Assembly (NCBI RefSeq): GCF_006658505.1
Contig: NZ_VFUZ01000008.1
Location: 1 to 64,000 of the forward strand
Length of the DNA stretch: 64,000 bases
Source of the DNA: Mesorhizobium sp. B2-4-15
GTDB lineage: Bacteria > Pseudomonadota > Alphaproteobacteria > Rhizobiales > Rhizobiaceae
Direction of reading: 5' to 3'
Part shown: piece after piece, positions 36,575-45,963 of the stretch
Position numbering within the stretch: the stretch's first letter is position 1
Layout of the letters: each line of letters begins with the position of its first letter
Translations under genes and position numbers: made by a program
Notes under the pieces: model-generated
Database searches by the model: none
Seen by the model: only the letters and a program-made list of their open reading frames with translations
Told to the model about the DNA's origin: nothing

Positions 36575-38971
36575 TCAGGCAGCGCGAGACGGGTCCGGCC
36601 AACGCCAGCCGCTGACCTCGGGCATATCGGCTCCATGTTCGACTATGTATTGCTTGTGCTCGATCAGGCTGTCGCGGAATGCCTGCTTCGCATACGCAGC
36701 GGTCGAGCCCAGCGAGCCGACGCGATCGATGACGTCCATCGCCAGATGAAAGCGATCGATGTCGTTGCGCACAGCCATATCGAATGGCGTCGTGGTGGTG
36801 CCCTCCTCCTTGTATCCACGAACATGCATGTTTTCATGGTTGGTGCGCTTGTAGGCCAGCCGATGGATCAGCCAGGGGTAGCCGTGATAGGCAAAGATGA
36901 CCGGGCGGTCCTTGGTGAAGAGTTCGTCGAAGTCGGCATCCGAGAGACCGTGTGGGTGCTCGCTTTTGGGCTGCAGCGTCATCAGGTCGACCACGTTGAC
37001 GACGCGAACCTTCAGTTTCGGCAGGTGCGTGCGAAGCAGGTCCACCGCCGCCAGTGTCTCCAGGGTCGGCACATCGCCACAGCAGGCCATAACGACATCG
37101 GGATCATCGCCACGATCGTTGCTGGCCCATTCCCAGATGCCAACGCCGGCGGCGCAGTGCTTGATTGCCTGGTCCATGTCGAGCCACTGGGGTTGCAGCT
37201 GCTTGCCGGCGACAATGACGTTCACGCGGTTCCAGCTGCGCAGGCAGTGGTCCGTGACATAAAGCAACGTATTTGCGTCTGGCGGAAAATAGACGCGAAC
37301 GATATCGGCCTTCTTGTTCACGACATGATCGACGAAGCCCGGATCCTGATGACTGAAGCCATTATGGTCCTGGCGCCAGACATGGGACGTAAGAAGATAG
37401 TTGAGCGACGCGATCGGCCGCCGCCAGGCAATCTCCTTCGAGGCTTTGAGCCATTTGGCGTGCTGGTTGAACATGGAATCCACGATGTGGATGAAAGCCT
37501 CGTAACACGAAAAGAAGCCGTGCCGCCCGGTCAGCAGATAACCCTCGAGCCAACCCTGGCAGGTGTGCTCGCTCAGGATTTCCATCACCCTGCCTGTCGG
37601 CGAAAGGTGATCGTCATAGCTGAGGGTCTCGGCGTCCCAGGCTCGATCCGTCACCTCGAACAAATCCTGAAGTCGATTGGACGCCGTCTCGTCGGGACCG
37701 AAGACCCTGAAATTGCGCCACTCCGCATTGGCCTTCATGACATCGCGCAGGAAGGCGCCGGTAACCCGTGTCGTCTCGGCTTCAGAGCCGCCCGGGCGCG
37801 CGACCGTCACCGCATAATTCCTGAAATCCGGCAATCGCAGCGGACGCATCAGCGCCCCGCCATTGGCATGCGGATTGGCGCTCATGCGTCGTTCGCCGGT
37901 CGGTGCCAATGCGGCTATCTCGGCACGTAGACGACCGGCCTCGTCGAAAAGCTCCTCGGCGCGGTAGCTGCGCAGCCATTCCTCGAGCAGGCCGAGATGC
38001 TCGGGCCTGTCCATGGTGAACGGCACCTGGTGCGAGCGCCAGAACCCTTCGGCCTTTTTCCCGTCCACGGTCTTTGGTCCTGTCCAGCCTTTCGGCGACC
38101 GCAACACGATCATCGGCCAGATCGGCCGCCTCACCTCGCCGCCTTCACGTGCATTTCGCTGGATCTCGCCGATGTCGGCAAAGGCGTCGTCGAGCGCTGC
38201 CGCCATCTTCTGGTGCATATCCGCGGGTTCATCGCCTTCGACGAAGATCGGGCGATAGCCGTAGCCCTTGAACAGCGCCTCCAATTCGGCAGGACTGATG
38301 CGCGCAAGGACGGTCGGGTTGGCGATCTTGTAGCCATTGAGATGCAGGATGGGGAGGACCGCCCCGTCACTGGCCGGATTGAGGAATTTGGTTCCATGCC
38401 AGGAGGTCGCGAGCGGTCCCGTCTCGGCCTCACCGTCTCCCACCACACATGCGGCAATCAAGTTCGGATTGTCAAAGACGGCGCCGAATGCATGCGACAG
38501 GGAATAGCCGAGTTCTCCACCCTCGTGAATCGAGCCTGGAGTATCTGGGGCCGCATGGCTCGGGATGCCGCCAGGGAAGGAGAATTGCCGGAATAGATGG
38601 CGCATGCCGGCTTCATCCTGCGAGACGTTGGGATAGAGCTCGCTGTAAGTACCCTCCAGCCAGGTGTTGGCGATCACACCGGGCGCGCCGTGACCCGGTC
38701 CCGCAATGAAAAGGACACTGTCGTCGCGCTCCTTGATGATCCTGTTCAGATGGACGTAGATGAAGTTGAGGCCAGGTGTCGTGCCCCAGTGGCCCAGAAG
38801 CCGCGGCTTGACGTCCTTCATGCTGAACGGCTCGTGGAGCAGCGGGTTGTCGAGGAGATAAACCTGTCCGACGGACAGATAGTTGGCCGCGCGCCACCAG
38901 GCATTCATGAGGTTCATCTGTTCGGGCGACAGAGACTTGGCACGTGCTCGGGTTCTGTTTTCGCTCGTCAT
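36575..38971 (-). CDS. xfp: Phosphoketolase (xylulose 5-phosphate/fructose 6-phosphate)
   Basis: A 798-residue thiamine-diphosphate enzyme that splits xylulose 5-phosphate or fructose 6-phosphate with phosphate to acetyl phosphate. Family signatures are clear: [61 protein letters not shown] and [10 protein letters not shown] 38971 gives the usual start; a longer frame adds 12 residues. Acetyl phosphate would be used by acetate kinase, whose gene is divergent from this one with a shared FixK-type box between them. Together they provide ATP without NADH production, sensible when oxygen is scarce. Confidence 0.96.
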   Translation of the reverse strand: MTSENRTRARAKSLSPEQMNLMNAWWRAANYLSVGQVYLLDNPLLHEPFSMKDVKPRLLGHWGTTPGLNFIYVHLNRIIKERDDSVLFIAGPGHGAPGVIANTWLEGTYSELYPNVSQDEAGMRHLFRQFSFPGGIPSHAAPDTPGSIHEGGELGYSLSHAFGAVFDNPNLIAACVVGDGEAETGPLATSWHGTKFLNPASDGAVLPILHLNGYKIANPTVLARISPAELEALFKGYGYRPIFVEGDEPADMHQKMAAALDDAFADIGEIQRNAREGGEVRRPIWPMIVLRSPKGWTGPKTVDGKKAEGFWRSHQVPFTMDRPEHLGLLEEWLRSYRAEELFDEAGRLRAEIAALAPTGERRMSANPHANGGALMRPLRLPDFRNYAVTVARPGGSEAETTRVTGAFLRDVMKANAEWRNFRVFGPDETASNRLQDLFEVTDRAWDAETLSYDDHLSPTGRVMEILSEHTCQGWLEGYLLTGRHGFFSCYEAFIHIVDSMFNQHAKWLKASKEIAWRRPIASLNYLLTSHVWRQDHNGFSHQDPGFVDHVVNKKADIVRVYFPPDANTLLYVTDHCLRSWNRVNVIVAGKQLQPQWLDMDQAIKHCAAGVGIWEWASNDRGDDPDVVMACCGDVPTLETLAAVDLLRTHLPKLKVRVVNVVDLMTLQPKSEHPHGLSDADFDELFTKDRPVIFAYHGYPWLIHRLAYKRTNHENMHVRGYKEEGTTTTPFDMAVRNDIDRFHLAMDVIDRVGSLGSTAAYAKQAFRDSLIEHKQYIVEHGADMPEVSGWRWPDPSRAA

Positions 38972-39070
38972 TCGCGTTCTCCGTGGACACAATAGCCAGA
39001 TGAACATGACCGTTGAGAGTCGGTTCCACTATAGGTTCGCCATTTGTGGAACTCCGTCCCGCTGATCGCC

Positions 39071-39084
39071 TTGATGTCGGTCAA
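39071..39084. promoter_or_regulatory. FixK-type box shared by phosphoketolase and acetate kinase
   Basis: TTGATGTCGGTCAA fits TTGA-N6-TCAA. It is 99 bases before the phosphoketolase start and 49 bases before the ackA start on the other strand. Confidence 0.65.
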
Positions 39085-39133
39085 GGATTGCAATTCGCGA
39101 GCCGGGCAAGTCGCGCATTAGGAGATCGAGACG

Positions 39134-40327
39134 ATGGCTGACGCGATCCTGACACTGAATGCCGGTTCATCCAGTCTCAAATTCGCATTGTTTGCTCACG
39201 ATGGAGATCGCCTGGTCCCGGCGTTTCGGGGCGAGATTGAGGAAATCAACACCAACCCGCGACTGACAGTAACGGACGAGGCTGCGGCAGTGTCGGCCGA
39301 TCAGACCTGGCCCGACGCCGCCGGCGACTTCCGGTCCCTGTTGGAAAAGGTTATCGATTGGATTGAAGGCCATGCCGCCAACCATCGCGTCGTAGTGGTT
39401 GGCCACCGGATCGTGCATGGCGGGCCCGACCATTTGGGACCGGAGCTGGTCACTCCAGATCTTCTGGTGGCACTGGACGATCTGACCCCACTGGCGCCAC
39501 TGCACGAGCCGCAGAACATTGCACCGATCCGAGCCATTGCCTTGGTGCGTCCCGCCCTGCCCCAGATAGTGTGCTTTGACACTGCTTTCCATCACACCAT
39601 GCCAGCAGTGGCTAAGCGTTTCGCGCTCCCCCGTGAGTTTGAGGCAGCGGGCCTCAGGCGTTACGGCTTTCACGGCCTTTCCTACGAATATATTGCAGGT
39701 CGCTTGCCAGAGATTGCTCCGCAATTGGCCAAGGCGCGCGTCGTCATCGCGCATTTGGGCAATGGCGCGAGCTTGTGTGCTTTGCGCGCAGGCGCAAGCG
39801 TCGACACCACGATGGGGTTCAGCACACTTGACGGCCTGATCATGGGAACGCGACCTGGCAGTCTCGACCCGGGCATTGTCCTTCATCTGCTGCAACAACG
39901 GGGCATGGGCGTGAGCGATGTCGAGGATCTGCTCTATCGCCGGAGCGGCCTGCTTGGCGTTTCCGGCGGCATCTCCAGCGACATGCGCAAGCTGCTCGCC
40001 AGCACCGACGCCGCCGCTGCCGAAGCCGTCGAGCTTTTCTGCTACCGGATTGCACGTGAATCCGGAGCGCTGGTCAGTTCGCTCGGCGGCCTGGACGGCC
40101 TGATCTTTACGGCGGGCATTGGCGAGCACGCGCCGCGCGTGCGCGAACTCGTCTGCCGGAGGCTGCAATGGCTGGGCATCGAACTCGATCTGGACGCAAA
40201 CGCCCGCAATGACGCGAAAATCAGCACGCCGGCAAGTCGTGTCGAGGTTCGCGTGGTCGCGACCGACGAGGAAGCGATGATTGCCCGGCATGCTTTAAAG
40301 GCGATCCGACCCGACTTTCATGCGTAG
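39134..40327 (+). CDS. ackA: Acetate kinase
   Basis: A 397-residue kinase that turns acetyl phosphate and ADP into acetate and ATP. Family motifs are present: LTLNAGSSSLKFALF at the start, GHRIVHGG, FDTAFHHTMP, YGFHGLSYEY, HLGNGASLCA and GEHAPRVRE near the end. Length is normal. GGAG lies 11 bases before the start. Divergent phosphoketolase would supply its substrate, and both share a FixK-type box. No phosphotransacetylase lies beside it, so the flow is probably from sugar phosphates to acetate, not from acetyl-CoA. Confidence 0.96.
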   Translation: MADAILTLNAGSSSLKFALFAHDGDRLVPAFRGEIEEINTNPRLTVTDEAAAVSADQTWPDAAGDFRSLLEKVIDWIEGHAANHRVVVVGHRIVHGGPDHLGPELVTPDLLVALDDLTPLAPLHEPQNIAPIRAIALVRPALPQIVCFDTAFHHTMPAVAKRFALPREFEAAGLRRYGFHGLSYEYIAGRLPEIAPQLAKARVVIAHLGNGASLCALRAGASVDTTMGFSTLDGLIMGTRPGSLDPGIVLHLLQQRGMGVSDVEDLLYRRSGLLGVSGGISSDMRKLLASTDAAAAEAVELFCYRIARESGALVSSLGGLDGLIFTAGIGEHAPRVRELVCRRLQWLGIELDLDANARNDAKISTPASRVEVRVVATDEEAMIARHALKAIRPDFHA

Positions 40328-40339
40328 CCAAAACTTCGG

Positions 40340-40873
40340 CTAAGAGGCTTCGGCGGCTTGATTGCCGAGCTGCTTTGTGACCAGCACCAGCGTAGGGTCG
40401 TCCGGGTAGGAACGAACGACGAAGCCCATGTTTCGTTCAAGCTCGATGGCATCGAAGTTGTCTCGGCTTTCGATCGACTCGATCGCTGCCAGACCGCTCC
40501 TCTCCGCCTGCTTGGCGACAAAGGACAGCATCTCCCATCCAATGCCGCAGTCCCTGTAGTCCGCGCGCACCGAGACGGCGACTTCGCCACGGCGGCCATG
40601 CCGGTCGCAGGCCAGCATGGCCGTCGTGACCGCGAACTTGCTGCCGGCGATAAAGCCGATATAGGTCTCGGTCGTGCGATGATCGACATCAATCATTGCA
40701 TGGATCTGTTCGGGCCTGACGGCTTTTTGGCCAGACAGGAAACGGAAGTGCAGATCATCTTCGCGAACTTGATGGAAGAGTTCATCGAGAACGGCCTCGT
40801 CGCCTGCACCCGCGGTTCGCACATGCAGTTTGAGGCCAGTGCGGGTGGTGATTTCCCAAGATTGAGCGTCCAT
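40340..40873 (-). CDS. GNAT family acetyltransferase
   Basis: A 177-residue protein with one GNAT domain. The acetyl-CoA-binding loop is VRADYRDCGIGWEML, and the preceding region HQVREDDLHFRFLS resembles the GNAT domain of protein acetyltransferases of the Pat type, although the long CoA-ligase-like part is absent. ATG 40873 has AAAGG upstream and is preferred over a longer frame. It converges on acetate kinase and has a weak Crp/Fnr-type box about 80 bases upstream. Neighbouring acetyl-phosphate and acetate genes make lysine-acetylation control a reasonable guess. Confidence 0.82.
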   Translation of the reverse strand: MDAQSWEITTRTGLKLHVRTAGAGDEAVLDELFHQVREDDLHFRFLSGQKAVRPEQIHAMIDVDHRTTETYIGFIAGSKFAVTTAMLACDRHGRRGEVAVSVRADYRDCGIGWEMLSFVAKQAERSGLAAIESIESRDNFDAIELERNMGFVVRSYPDDPTLVLVTKQLGNQAAEAS

Positions 40874-40954
40874 TTGAGTAGCCTTTCGATAGCGACAGCG
40901 CCCGTTGCAGATGGCGCGATGGAGCCTCCCATAAGTCACCGCGGGCCTCGCTGC

Positions 40955-40968
40955 CTTGAGCTAGCGCA
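40955..40968. promoter_or_regulatory. Weak FixK-type box before the GNAT gene
   Basis: TTGAGCTAGCGCAA fits TTGA-N6-GCAA, with only one half-site close to the strict consensus. It is 81 bases before the GNAT start. Confidence 0.4.
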
Positions 40969-41834
40969 AAGACAGGACCTTGAAAATTCACTCTCCAGCC
41001 GAAGCCCGCCTCGAAGTCGATGCGCATGCGGCTGACGAGAGCCTTTTGGGACATCGGCCGCGCGGTTTGAACGCCGCTGACTAAGCGACAAACCACCCCT
41101 TTCGCACGTCGTTGCCGTCAATCCCCGCACGGATCGCAGCAAGGTCTTGTGAGACCGGCAGTCTTGAACCCATGTGTGAGACAGGTGTCATCACCGAGAC
41201 GCAGAAATTGACGAACAGGCTCAAAGTCATTTCCTTCAAACCTCGACGACTTATTCGATAATGCTCAATTCAACTTCGAAGAAGTTGACATAAATCATTG
41301 ATAAATAACAATACGGCAGGCCTGAGAGCGTGATGTTCCTCAATAAAATCAATGGCTTAGCGGATGTCTAACCAACCCATATCCTTCGTATCGTCTCGTA
41401 TGGTCTGGCGAACCTAAGGATCAGGAGGACGACTAGTTTCAATGCAAGCGGGAGTTTCCCTTTCCAACCAGGGTCGGTGAGCGCATGAGCGCGGCTGGTT
41501 TGAGGCCGAAAACTGCCCGACCGCTATCGGGACGAAGTCACCAACAAGCGGCCGTTCCGTTGAATGGCCGCGTCGGGAGCCGACCTAGCGCGATGTGTTA
41601 CCAAGTGACTGGGGCCCTTTCCTCGGCTAGTATTCGGATGGGGCCCAACAATGCCGCGCGCGCTAGTTTCGCTGGTACTGGCGCTGAGGCCCGACCGCAG
41701 CCAGCCCGGCAGAGGCCGAAGAGCTCAATCTGGGGTCAAACGGGGCTGCGGTTATCTAGTCGAGCGATCTGCCAGGTCGCGCCGGTCGCTGCTCAGGAGC
41801 CTTGGCGCAGAGCAGGCTCCTGGTTGGCGCGGAT
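40969..41834. other. Non-coding stretch, partly AT-rich
   Basis: No convincing gene lies here. The part from about 41240 to 41360 is clearly richer in A and T than its surroundings, and an open frame at 41485-41925 reads like chance GC-rich sequence. This may be a junction between the core microoxic block and an acquired catabolic block. Confidence 0.5.
41270..41288. repeat. Short perfect inverted repeat in AT-rich DNA
   Basis: TCAACTTC and GAAGTTGA are perfect 8-base arms around GAA. It stands alone in the non-coding stretch. Its role is unknown; it might be an operator. Confidence 0.45.
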
Positions 41835-42707
41835 TCAGCCAATGTTTTCCAGCTGCTCTACCAGTATTGCAGAAAAGACCTCCGCGATCGGCCGCTTTGT
41901 TTCGCTCGGTTGTATGACGAAATAGGGATATGGGGCTGGAATCTCGAGATCCAGAACCTTGATCAGGGAGCCGCGGCGAAGATCCTCAGCGCAGAGGATC
42001 GAACTACCGACAGCTACTCCGCAGTCCTCTCGGGCCCCCTGCAGGGTCAGGTAGGCATTCGGAAAGTACATATGCTGTCGAGGCAATATCTGCCCTGCCG
42101 CACTGGTCCTGATCAACCTTTGCCAGTCTTCTCCATCATCGGAGTGCAACAGTACATGGTTCTGCAGGTCAGCCGGCGAACGCAAGGCATTGCGATAGAA
42201 GAGGTTGGGACTGCAAACCGCAAAATAGCGTTCGTTTTTCAGGATGGCGTATCGTGACCCATGGATCGGCCGCTCGCCATACGAAATGACAACGTCCATG
42301 GCCTCGCTGGCCTGTTCAATGGGAAAGAGCCGCACTGTCACGAGTGGAAATCTGTCAGCAAACCGATCGAGGATGCCCATCAGACGCAATGCGGCAAGCC
42401 CCGGTGCACAGGACACATGCAGCTCCCCTTCGAAACTGTCGCTCGCGGCGGTTCGGCAGGCGCTCTGAATTTCCTCAAAGGCTCTGCTGAGCTTGGCAAA
42501 GAATGCTGCTCCGGATGCCGTCAGAGAGAATTCCTTTCGGCTCCGCACGACCAGTTGGGTCCCAAGCTGTTCCTCCAGTGTCCTTATGTGGTGCCTTACC
42601 GCGCCAGGGGTGACGTTCAAATCCCTCGCAGCCCCCGGAAAACCTCCAAGCTTGGCCACGGAGAAGAAGGCTCGCAGTGACGAAAGGTGGAGCAGCTCAT
42701 TGTGCAT
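41835..42707 (-). CDS. LysR family transcriptional regulator
   Basis: A 290-residue LysR regulator. The N-terminal helix-turn-helix is in LRAFFSVAKLGGFPGAARDLNVTPGAVRHHIRTLEEQLG (split here by position 10-48), close to the GcvA-like branch, followed by a type 2 periplasmic-binding-like effector domain from about residue 92. It is divergent from the polyamine-type transporter operon, with 111 bases between starts that contain repeated GCGTCAATTT motifs, the classical layout for a LysR regulator controlling the neighbouring operon. The effector is probably the transported compound or its breakdown product. Confidence 0.9.
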   Translation of the reverse strand: MHNELLHLSSLRAFFSVAKLGGFPGAARDLNVTPGAVRHHIRTLEEQLGTQLVVRSRKEFSLTASGAAFFAKLSRAFEEIQSACRTAASDSFEGELHVSCAPGLAALRLMGILDRFADRFPLVTVRLFPIEQASEAMDVVISYGERPIHGSRYAILKNERYFAVCSPNLFYRNALRSPADLQNHVLLHSDDGEDWQRLIRTSAAGQILPRQHMYFPNAYLTLQGAREDCGVAVGSSILCAEDLRRGSLIKVLDLEIPAPYPYFVIQPSETKRPIAEVFSAILVEQLENIG

Positions 42708-42717
42708 CTGTTTATCC

Positions 42718-42768
42718 GCGTCAATTTAATTGGCGTAATTTGCTATATTTATTGATTTGCGTCAATTT
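42718..42768. promoter_or_regulatory. Candidate LysR operator region with repeated GCGTCAATTT
   Basis: GCGTCAATTT occurs at 42718-42727 and again at 42759-42768, 41 bases apart, in AT-rich DNA between the divergent genes. A TTGATTTGCGTCAA box (42752-42765) that fits TTGA-N6-TCAA overlaps the second copy, so Crp/Fnr control is also possible. Confidence 0.5.
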
Positions 42769-42818
42769 CATTATTGGAGTTACGTTCCTGATCAAGAAAA
42801 ACGTCGATAGTGGACCGT

Positions 42819-43943
42819 ATGTCATTCCGGGAACACCCATCAGCCTGCGGCGAAGACGCGTTCATCCGGATGGAGGATGTGAGCAAGAGGTTTGGCGCGC
42901 TCACAGCTCTGAGCAGCGTCAACCTTGATGTGCGCCAAGGCGAGTTCCTGACCCTGCTGGGCCCTTCGGGCTCGGGCAAAAGCACGACGCTGATGTGTCT
43001 TGCCGGCTTCGAGGCGCCGAGTGAAGGGCGCGTATTGCATCGAGGCGAAGACTTTACGAGCCTTTCACCGGAAAAGCGTGGCTTCGGTGTGGTTTTCCAA
43101 GGCTATGCCCTTTTCCCGCACATGAGCGTGGCCGAAAACGTTGCCTATCCCCTTGTCGTCCGAAAAATCGCCCGGGCCGAGCGCGAGAGAAAAGTCCGCG
43201 CCATGCTGTCGACGGTCGGGCTCGGACACTACGAGGATCGTCGCATTCAGAGCTTATCGGGTGGGCAACAGCAACGCGTGGCCCTGGCCCGGGCACTGGT
43301 GTTCGGCCCCAACCTCCTCCTCTTGGATGAGCCGTTTTCCGCGCTCGACCGGCGCCTTCGCGGCGAAATGCAGTCTGAATTGACGCGCATACATCAGGAA
43401 CTGGGAACGGCTTTCGTCTTCGTCACGCACGACCAGGATGAGGCTCTCTCCCTGTCTGATCGCATTGCTGTTTTCAACAAGGGAAGAGTCGAGCAGATCG
43501 CCGAGCCCAGCAAGATATACGAAGAGCCCGCTACGACATTCGTCGCGGAATTCGTTGGCGAAACCAATCTTCTCGACGTGACTCGCGTCAAGGCCGTTGG
43601 CGATCCCAATCTCTATCATGCCCACTACGGCGATACCGAAATCATCTGCCGCGGTCCGCAAGACGCCGTGCCGGCGCCTGATAGCAAACTCAGCGTTCGT
43701 CCCGAGGACGTTGAACTGCACGCCACCCTCCCGGTGAATGGCACGCAGCTCAACGCCATAAGTGTCCGACTGCTCCGCTCGACATATTTTGGCGCATCTG
43801 TAGAGGCCCTGCTTGGGGACCAGGCCGATAGGCAATTTCGAGTCCGGCTCAGCACGAAGCGTGCCCGCAACACCGGCCTCGAGGATGGCCGCAGCTATTG
43901 GCTGAGCTGGCCCAAAGGGACGGGCTACCTGGTTCCAAAGTAA
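42819..43943 (+). CDS. ABC transporter ATP-binding protein, polyamine/spermidine type (PotA-like)
   Basis: A 374-residue ATPase of the PotA/FbpC class. Walker A is GPSGSGKST, the signature is LSGGQQQRVALARAL and Walker B is LLLLDEPFSALDRRL; a TOBE domain follows from about residue 280, with SVRPEDVELH. ATG 42819 is used; a GTG three codons earlier is equally possible. It energises import of the substrate bound by the next gene product. The order ATPase, binding protein, two permeases is standard for spermidine/putrescine-type importers. Substrate specificity cannot be set by the ATPase. Confidence 0.9.
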   Translation: MSFREHPSACGEDAFIRMEDVSKRFGALTALSSVNLDVRQGEFLTLLGPSGSGKSTTLMCLAGFEAPSEGRVLHRGEDFTSLSPEKRGFGVVFQGYALFPHMSVAENVAYPLVVRKIARAERERKVRAMLSTVGLGHYEDRRIQSLSGGQQQRVALARALVFGPNLLLLDEPFSALDRRLRGEMQSELTRIHQELGTAFVFVTHDQDEALSLSDRIAVFNKGRVEQIAEPSKIYEEPATTFVAEFVGETNLLDVTRVKAVGDPNLYHAHYGDTEIICRGPQDAVPAPDSKLSVRPEDVELHATLPVNGTQLNAISVRLLRSTYFGASVEALLGDQADRQFRVRLSTKRARNTGLEDGRSYWLSWPKGTGYLVPK

Positions 43944-43978
43944 CCGACCGCATAAACATAACAACCGAGGGGTTTGCA

Positions 43979-45058
43979 ATGACTGAGAGAACATCGCATT
44001 TCACACTACCGAACATGACACGTCGCCAATTCGGCATATCGGCCATGGCGGCGGCTGCCGCCGGAGCCATCCTCCCGCGTTCGGCTTTTGGAGCCGACCA
44101 GTTGGTCGTCGCCAACTGGGGCGGTAACTCGGTGACTGCGTTCGAACAGGCATTTGCAGAACCATGGAGCAAGCTCAACGCCGGCAAGCTGGTTGTCGAC
44201 GGCGGGGGACCGAGCGAAGGCGCCGTCAAAACGCAGGTGGAAAGCGGCGCGGTGCGCTGGGACGTCTGCGACGGCGAAATGTACTCGTCTTATCGTCTTG
44301 GCAAGGACAACCTTGTCGAAAAGCTGGATTATAACATCATCGATAAGACGCTGGTCGGCTTCGGGGACGTTCACGACTATGGCGTTGCCAATTATGTCTA
44401 CAGCTATGTCATCGCTTTCGACGCCAGCAAGTTCGGCGGCGATCCGCCGAAGAGCTGGGCCGACTTCTGGGATGTCAAAAAGTACCCAGGCAAACGGTCG
44501 CTCTATAAGTGGATGAGCGCAAATCTCGAGATCGCGCTGCTTGCTGACGGCGTCAAGCCGACGGAACTCTACCCGCTCAACCTCGATCGGGCCTTGGCAA
44601 AGATCGCCGAGTTGAAGCCGCATATCCTTACGCATTGGGAGACAGGAGTTGAGAGCCAGCTGCTACTGCGCGACGGCGAAATAACCATGGGTCAGGTGTG
44701 GAACACGGGCGCCGAGCTGGTCAAAAAGCAGACCTCAGGCCAAGTGGATTATACGTTCGATCAGGCCGTTGTTTCGCCATCCGTTTGGTTCGTCCCCAAG
44801 AACAACCCGGCCGGACGCGATGCCGCGATGCGCTTCATCCGCATGGCGCAGGATCCAGCAGTGCAGGCAAAACTGATGGAGGTTAACGGTATGGGCCCGG
44901 TCAATCCGGCTGCCAACGCGCTCCTGTCGCCCGAGCTGCAGAAGATCAGTCCATCCGCGCCGGACAATTTCAACCGGTCGGTGCTGATGGACAACAAGTG
45001 GTATGCCGAGAACTACGGCCAGGCGCTGGATAAGTACACTGCGCTGATCTCCGGCTAA
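43979..45058 (+). CDS. ABC transporter substrate-binding protein, polyamine type
   Basis: A 359-residue periplasmic binding protein. The N-terminus has NMTRRQFGISAMAAAAAGAI, a Tat signal, with cleavage after FGA. The mature part begins DQLVVANWGGN, a common opening in the PotD-like group 1 binding-protein family. ATG 43979 has GAGGGG upstream and gives the signal peptide; a longer frame starts inside the ATPase gene. A perfect hairpin follows it. An acidic pocket expected for polyamines cannot be confirmed without a model. It probably binds a cationic amine such as a polyamine or related compound. Confidence 0.88.
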   Translation: MTERTSHFTLPNMTRRQFGISAMAAAAAGAILPRSAFGADQLVVANWGGNSVTAFEQAFAEPWSKLNAGKLVVDGGGPSEGAVKTQVESGAVRWDVCDGEMYSSYRLGKDNLVEKLDYNIIDKTLVGFGDVHDYGVANYVYSYVIAFDASKFGGDPPKSWADFWDVKKYPGKRSLYKWMSANLEIALLADGVKPTELYPLNLDRALAKIAELKPHILTHWETGVESQLLLRDGEITMGQVWNTGAELVKKQTSGQVDYTFDQAVVSPSVWFVPKNNPAGRDAAMRFIRMAQDPAVQAKLMEVNGMGPVNPAANALLSPELQKISPSAPDNFNRSVLMDNKWYAENYGQALDKYTALISG

Positions 45059-45074
45059 ACGCTTCTCTTAACCA

Positions 45075-45096
45075 GCCGGCGGAGCGTTCCGCCGGC
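45075..45096 (+). other. Intercistronic hairpin after the binding-protein gene
   Basis: GCCGGCGGA and TCCGCCGGC form a perfect 9-base stem with a GCGT loop. No T run follows, so it is more likely an mRNA-stabilising or attenuating hairpin that keeps binding-protein transcripts more abundant than permease ones. Confidence 0.6.
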
Positions 45097-45117
45097 GTCT
45101 CCCATGGAAACGATCTG

Positions 45118-45963
45118 ATGGCTACTCGTGATGCGAGCTGGCTCGGCTTTTCGCTTGCCCTGCCGCTGCCGACTTTGCTTGTGCTGGCTTATCTTCTACC
45201 GCTTGCTGGCGTGCTTGCCTGGAGCATGAGCACGCCTGGTGGCATTGGCTTCGGCAATTACAGGCAGATCGCAACGGATCCGCTCGTTGTTTCCATTCTT
45301 CTACGCACGCTAAGGATCTGTGTTGCAGTCACGCTGATCAGCGTCGCAATCGCGTATTTCCTCGCCTATCACCTTCGTTTCGGCTCGCCATGGAAGAAGC
45401 GGGTAGTGCTCATTGGCGTGCTTATCCCGTTCTGGCTTTCCTCGCTAATAAGGGCCTTTGCCTGGCTCATGATCCTTCGCGCAAACGGTCTCGCAAACAC
45501 GTTTCTGCAGTCGACGGGAATGATCGCTGAGCCGCTGGCGTTGGCGCGAAACGAACTCGGCGTCATGATTGGCATGACTCACTTCCTGGTGCCCTATGCG
45601 GTGCTGCCGATCTTTTCGTCGCTGCAGCATATCGACAACCGGCTTATTCAGGCATCGCGCAGCCTTGGCGCCGGTTTCTGGAGAGGCTTCAAAGACATCC
45701 TCGCGCCTCTGTCTAGCTCGGGGGTGCTGGCGGCAACGATCATTGTCTTCATCTTCAGCCTTGGTTTCTTCGTGACACCTGCGGTTCTCGGCGGCGGTCG
45801 CGTGGTCATGGTGGCAGAGTACATCTACCTGCAAATGTTCCAACTCTCCAACTGGGGTCTCGGCGCGGCGCTCAGCGGCATCCTTATGGTGGTCGTGGTG
45901 GCCCTCATGTTGGCGCTGATCAAGATCGTCGGGATCCGCCGACTCATGGATACCGCGTCGTGA
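45118..45963 (+). CDS. ABC transporter permease (PotB-like)
   Basis: A 281-residue inner-membrane permease with about six spans. The first span is LPLPTLLVLAYLLPLAGVLA. The conserved cytoplasmic EAA loop appears as QASRSLGAGFWRGFKDILAPL (shown over 21 positions as two parts: QASRSLGAGF and WRGFKDILAPL), near residues 178-198. It forms the first half of the translocation channel. Its stop overlaps the second permease start by four bases. Confidence 0.9.
   Translation: MATRDASWLGFSLALPLPTLLVLAYLLPLAGVLAWSMSTPGGIGFGNYRQIATDPLVVSILLRTLRICVAVTLISVAIAYFLAYHLRFGSPWKKRVVLIGVLIPFWLSSLIRAFAWLMILRANGLANTFLQSTGMIAEPLALARNELGVMIGMTHFLVPYAVLPIFSSLQHIDNRLIQASRSLGAGFWRGFKDILAPLSSSGVLAATIIVFIFSLGFFVTPAVLGGGRVVMVAEYIYLQMFQLSNWGLGAALSGILMVVVVALMLALIKIVGIRRLMDTAS

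Noticed and set aside
36386..37930. 514-codon frame antisense to phosphoketolase and the channel
   Set aside because: Complement of clearly identified genes.
41485..41925. 146-codon plus-strand frame before the LysR gene
   Set aside because: No family resemblance, low-complexity composition, and it runs into the LysR gene on the other strand.
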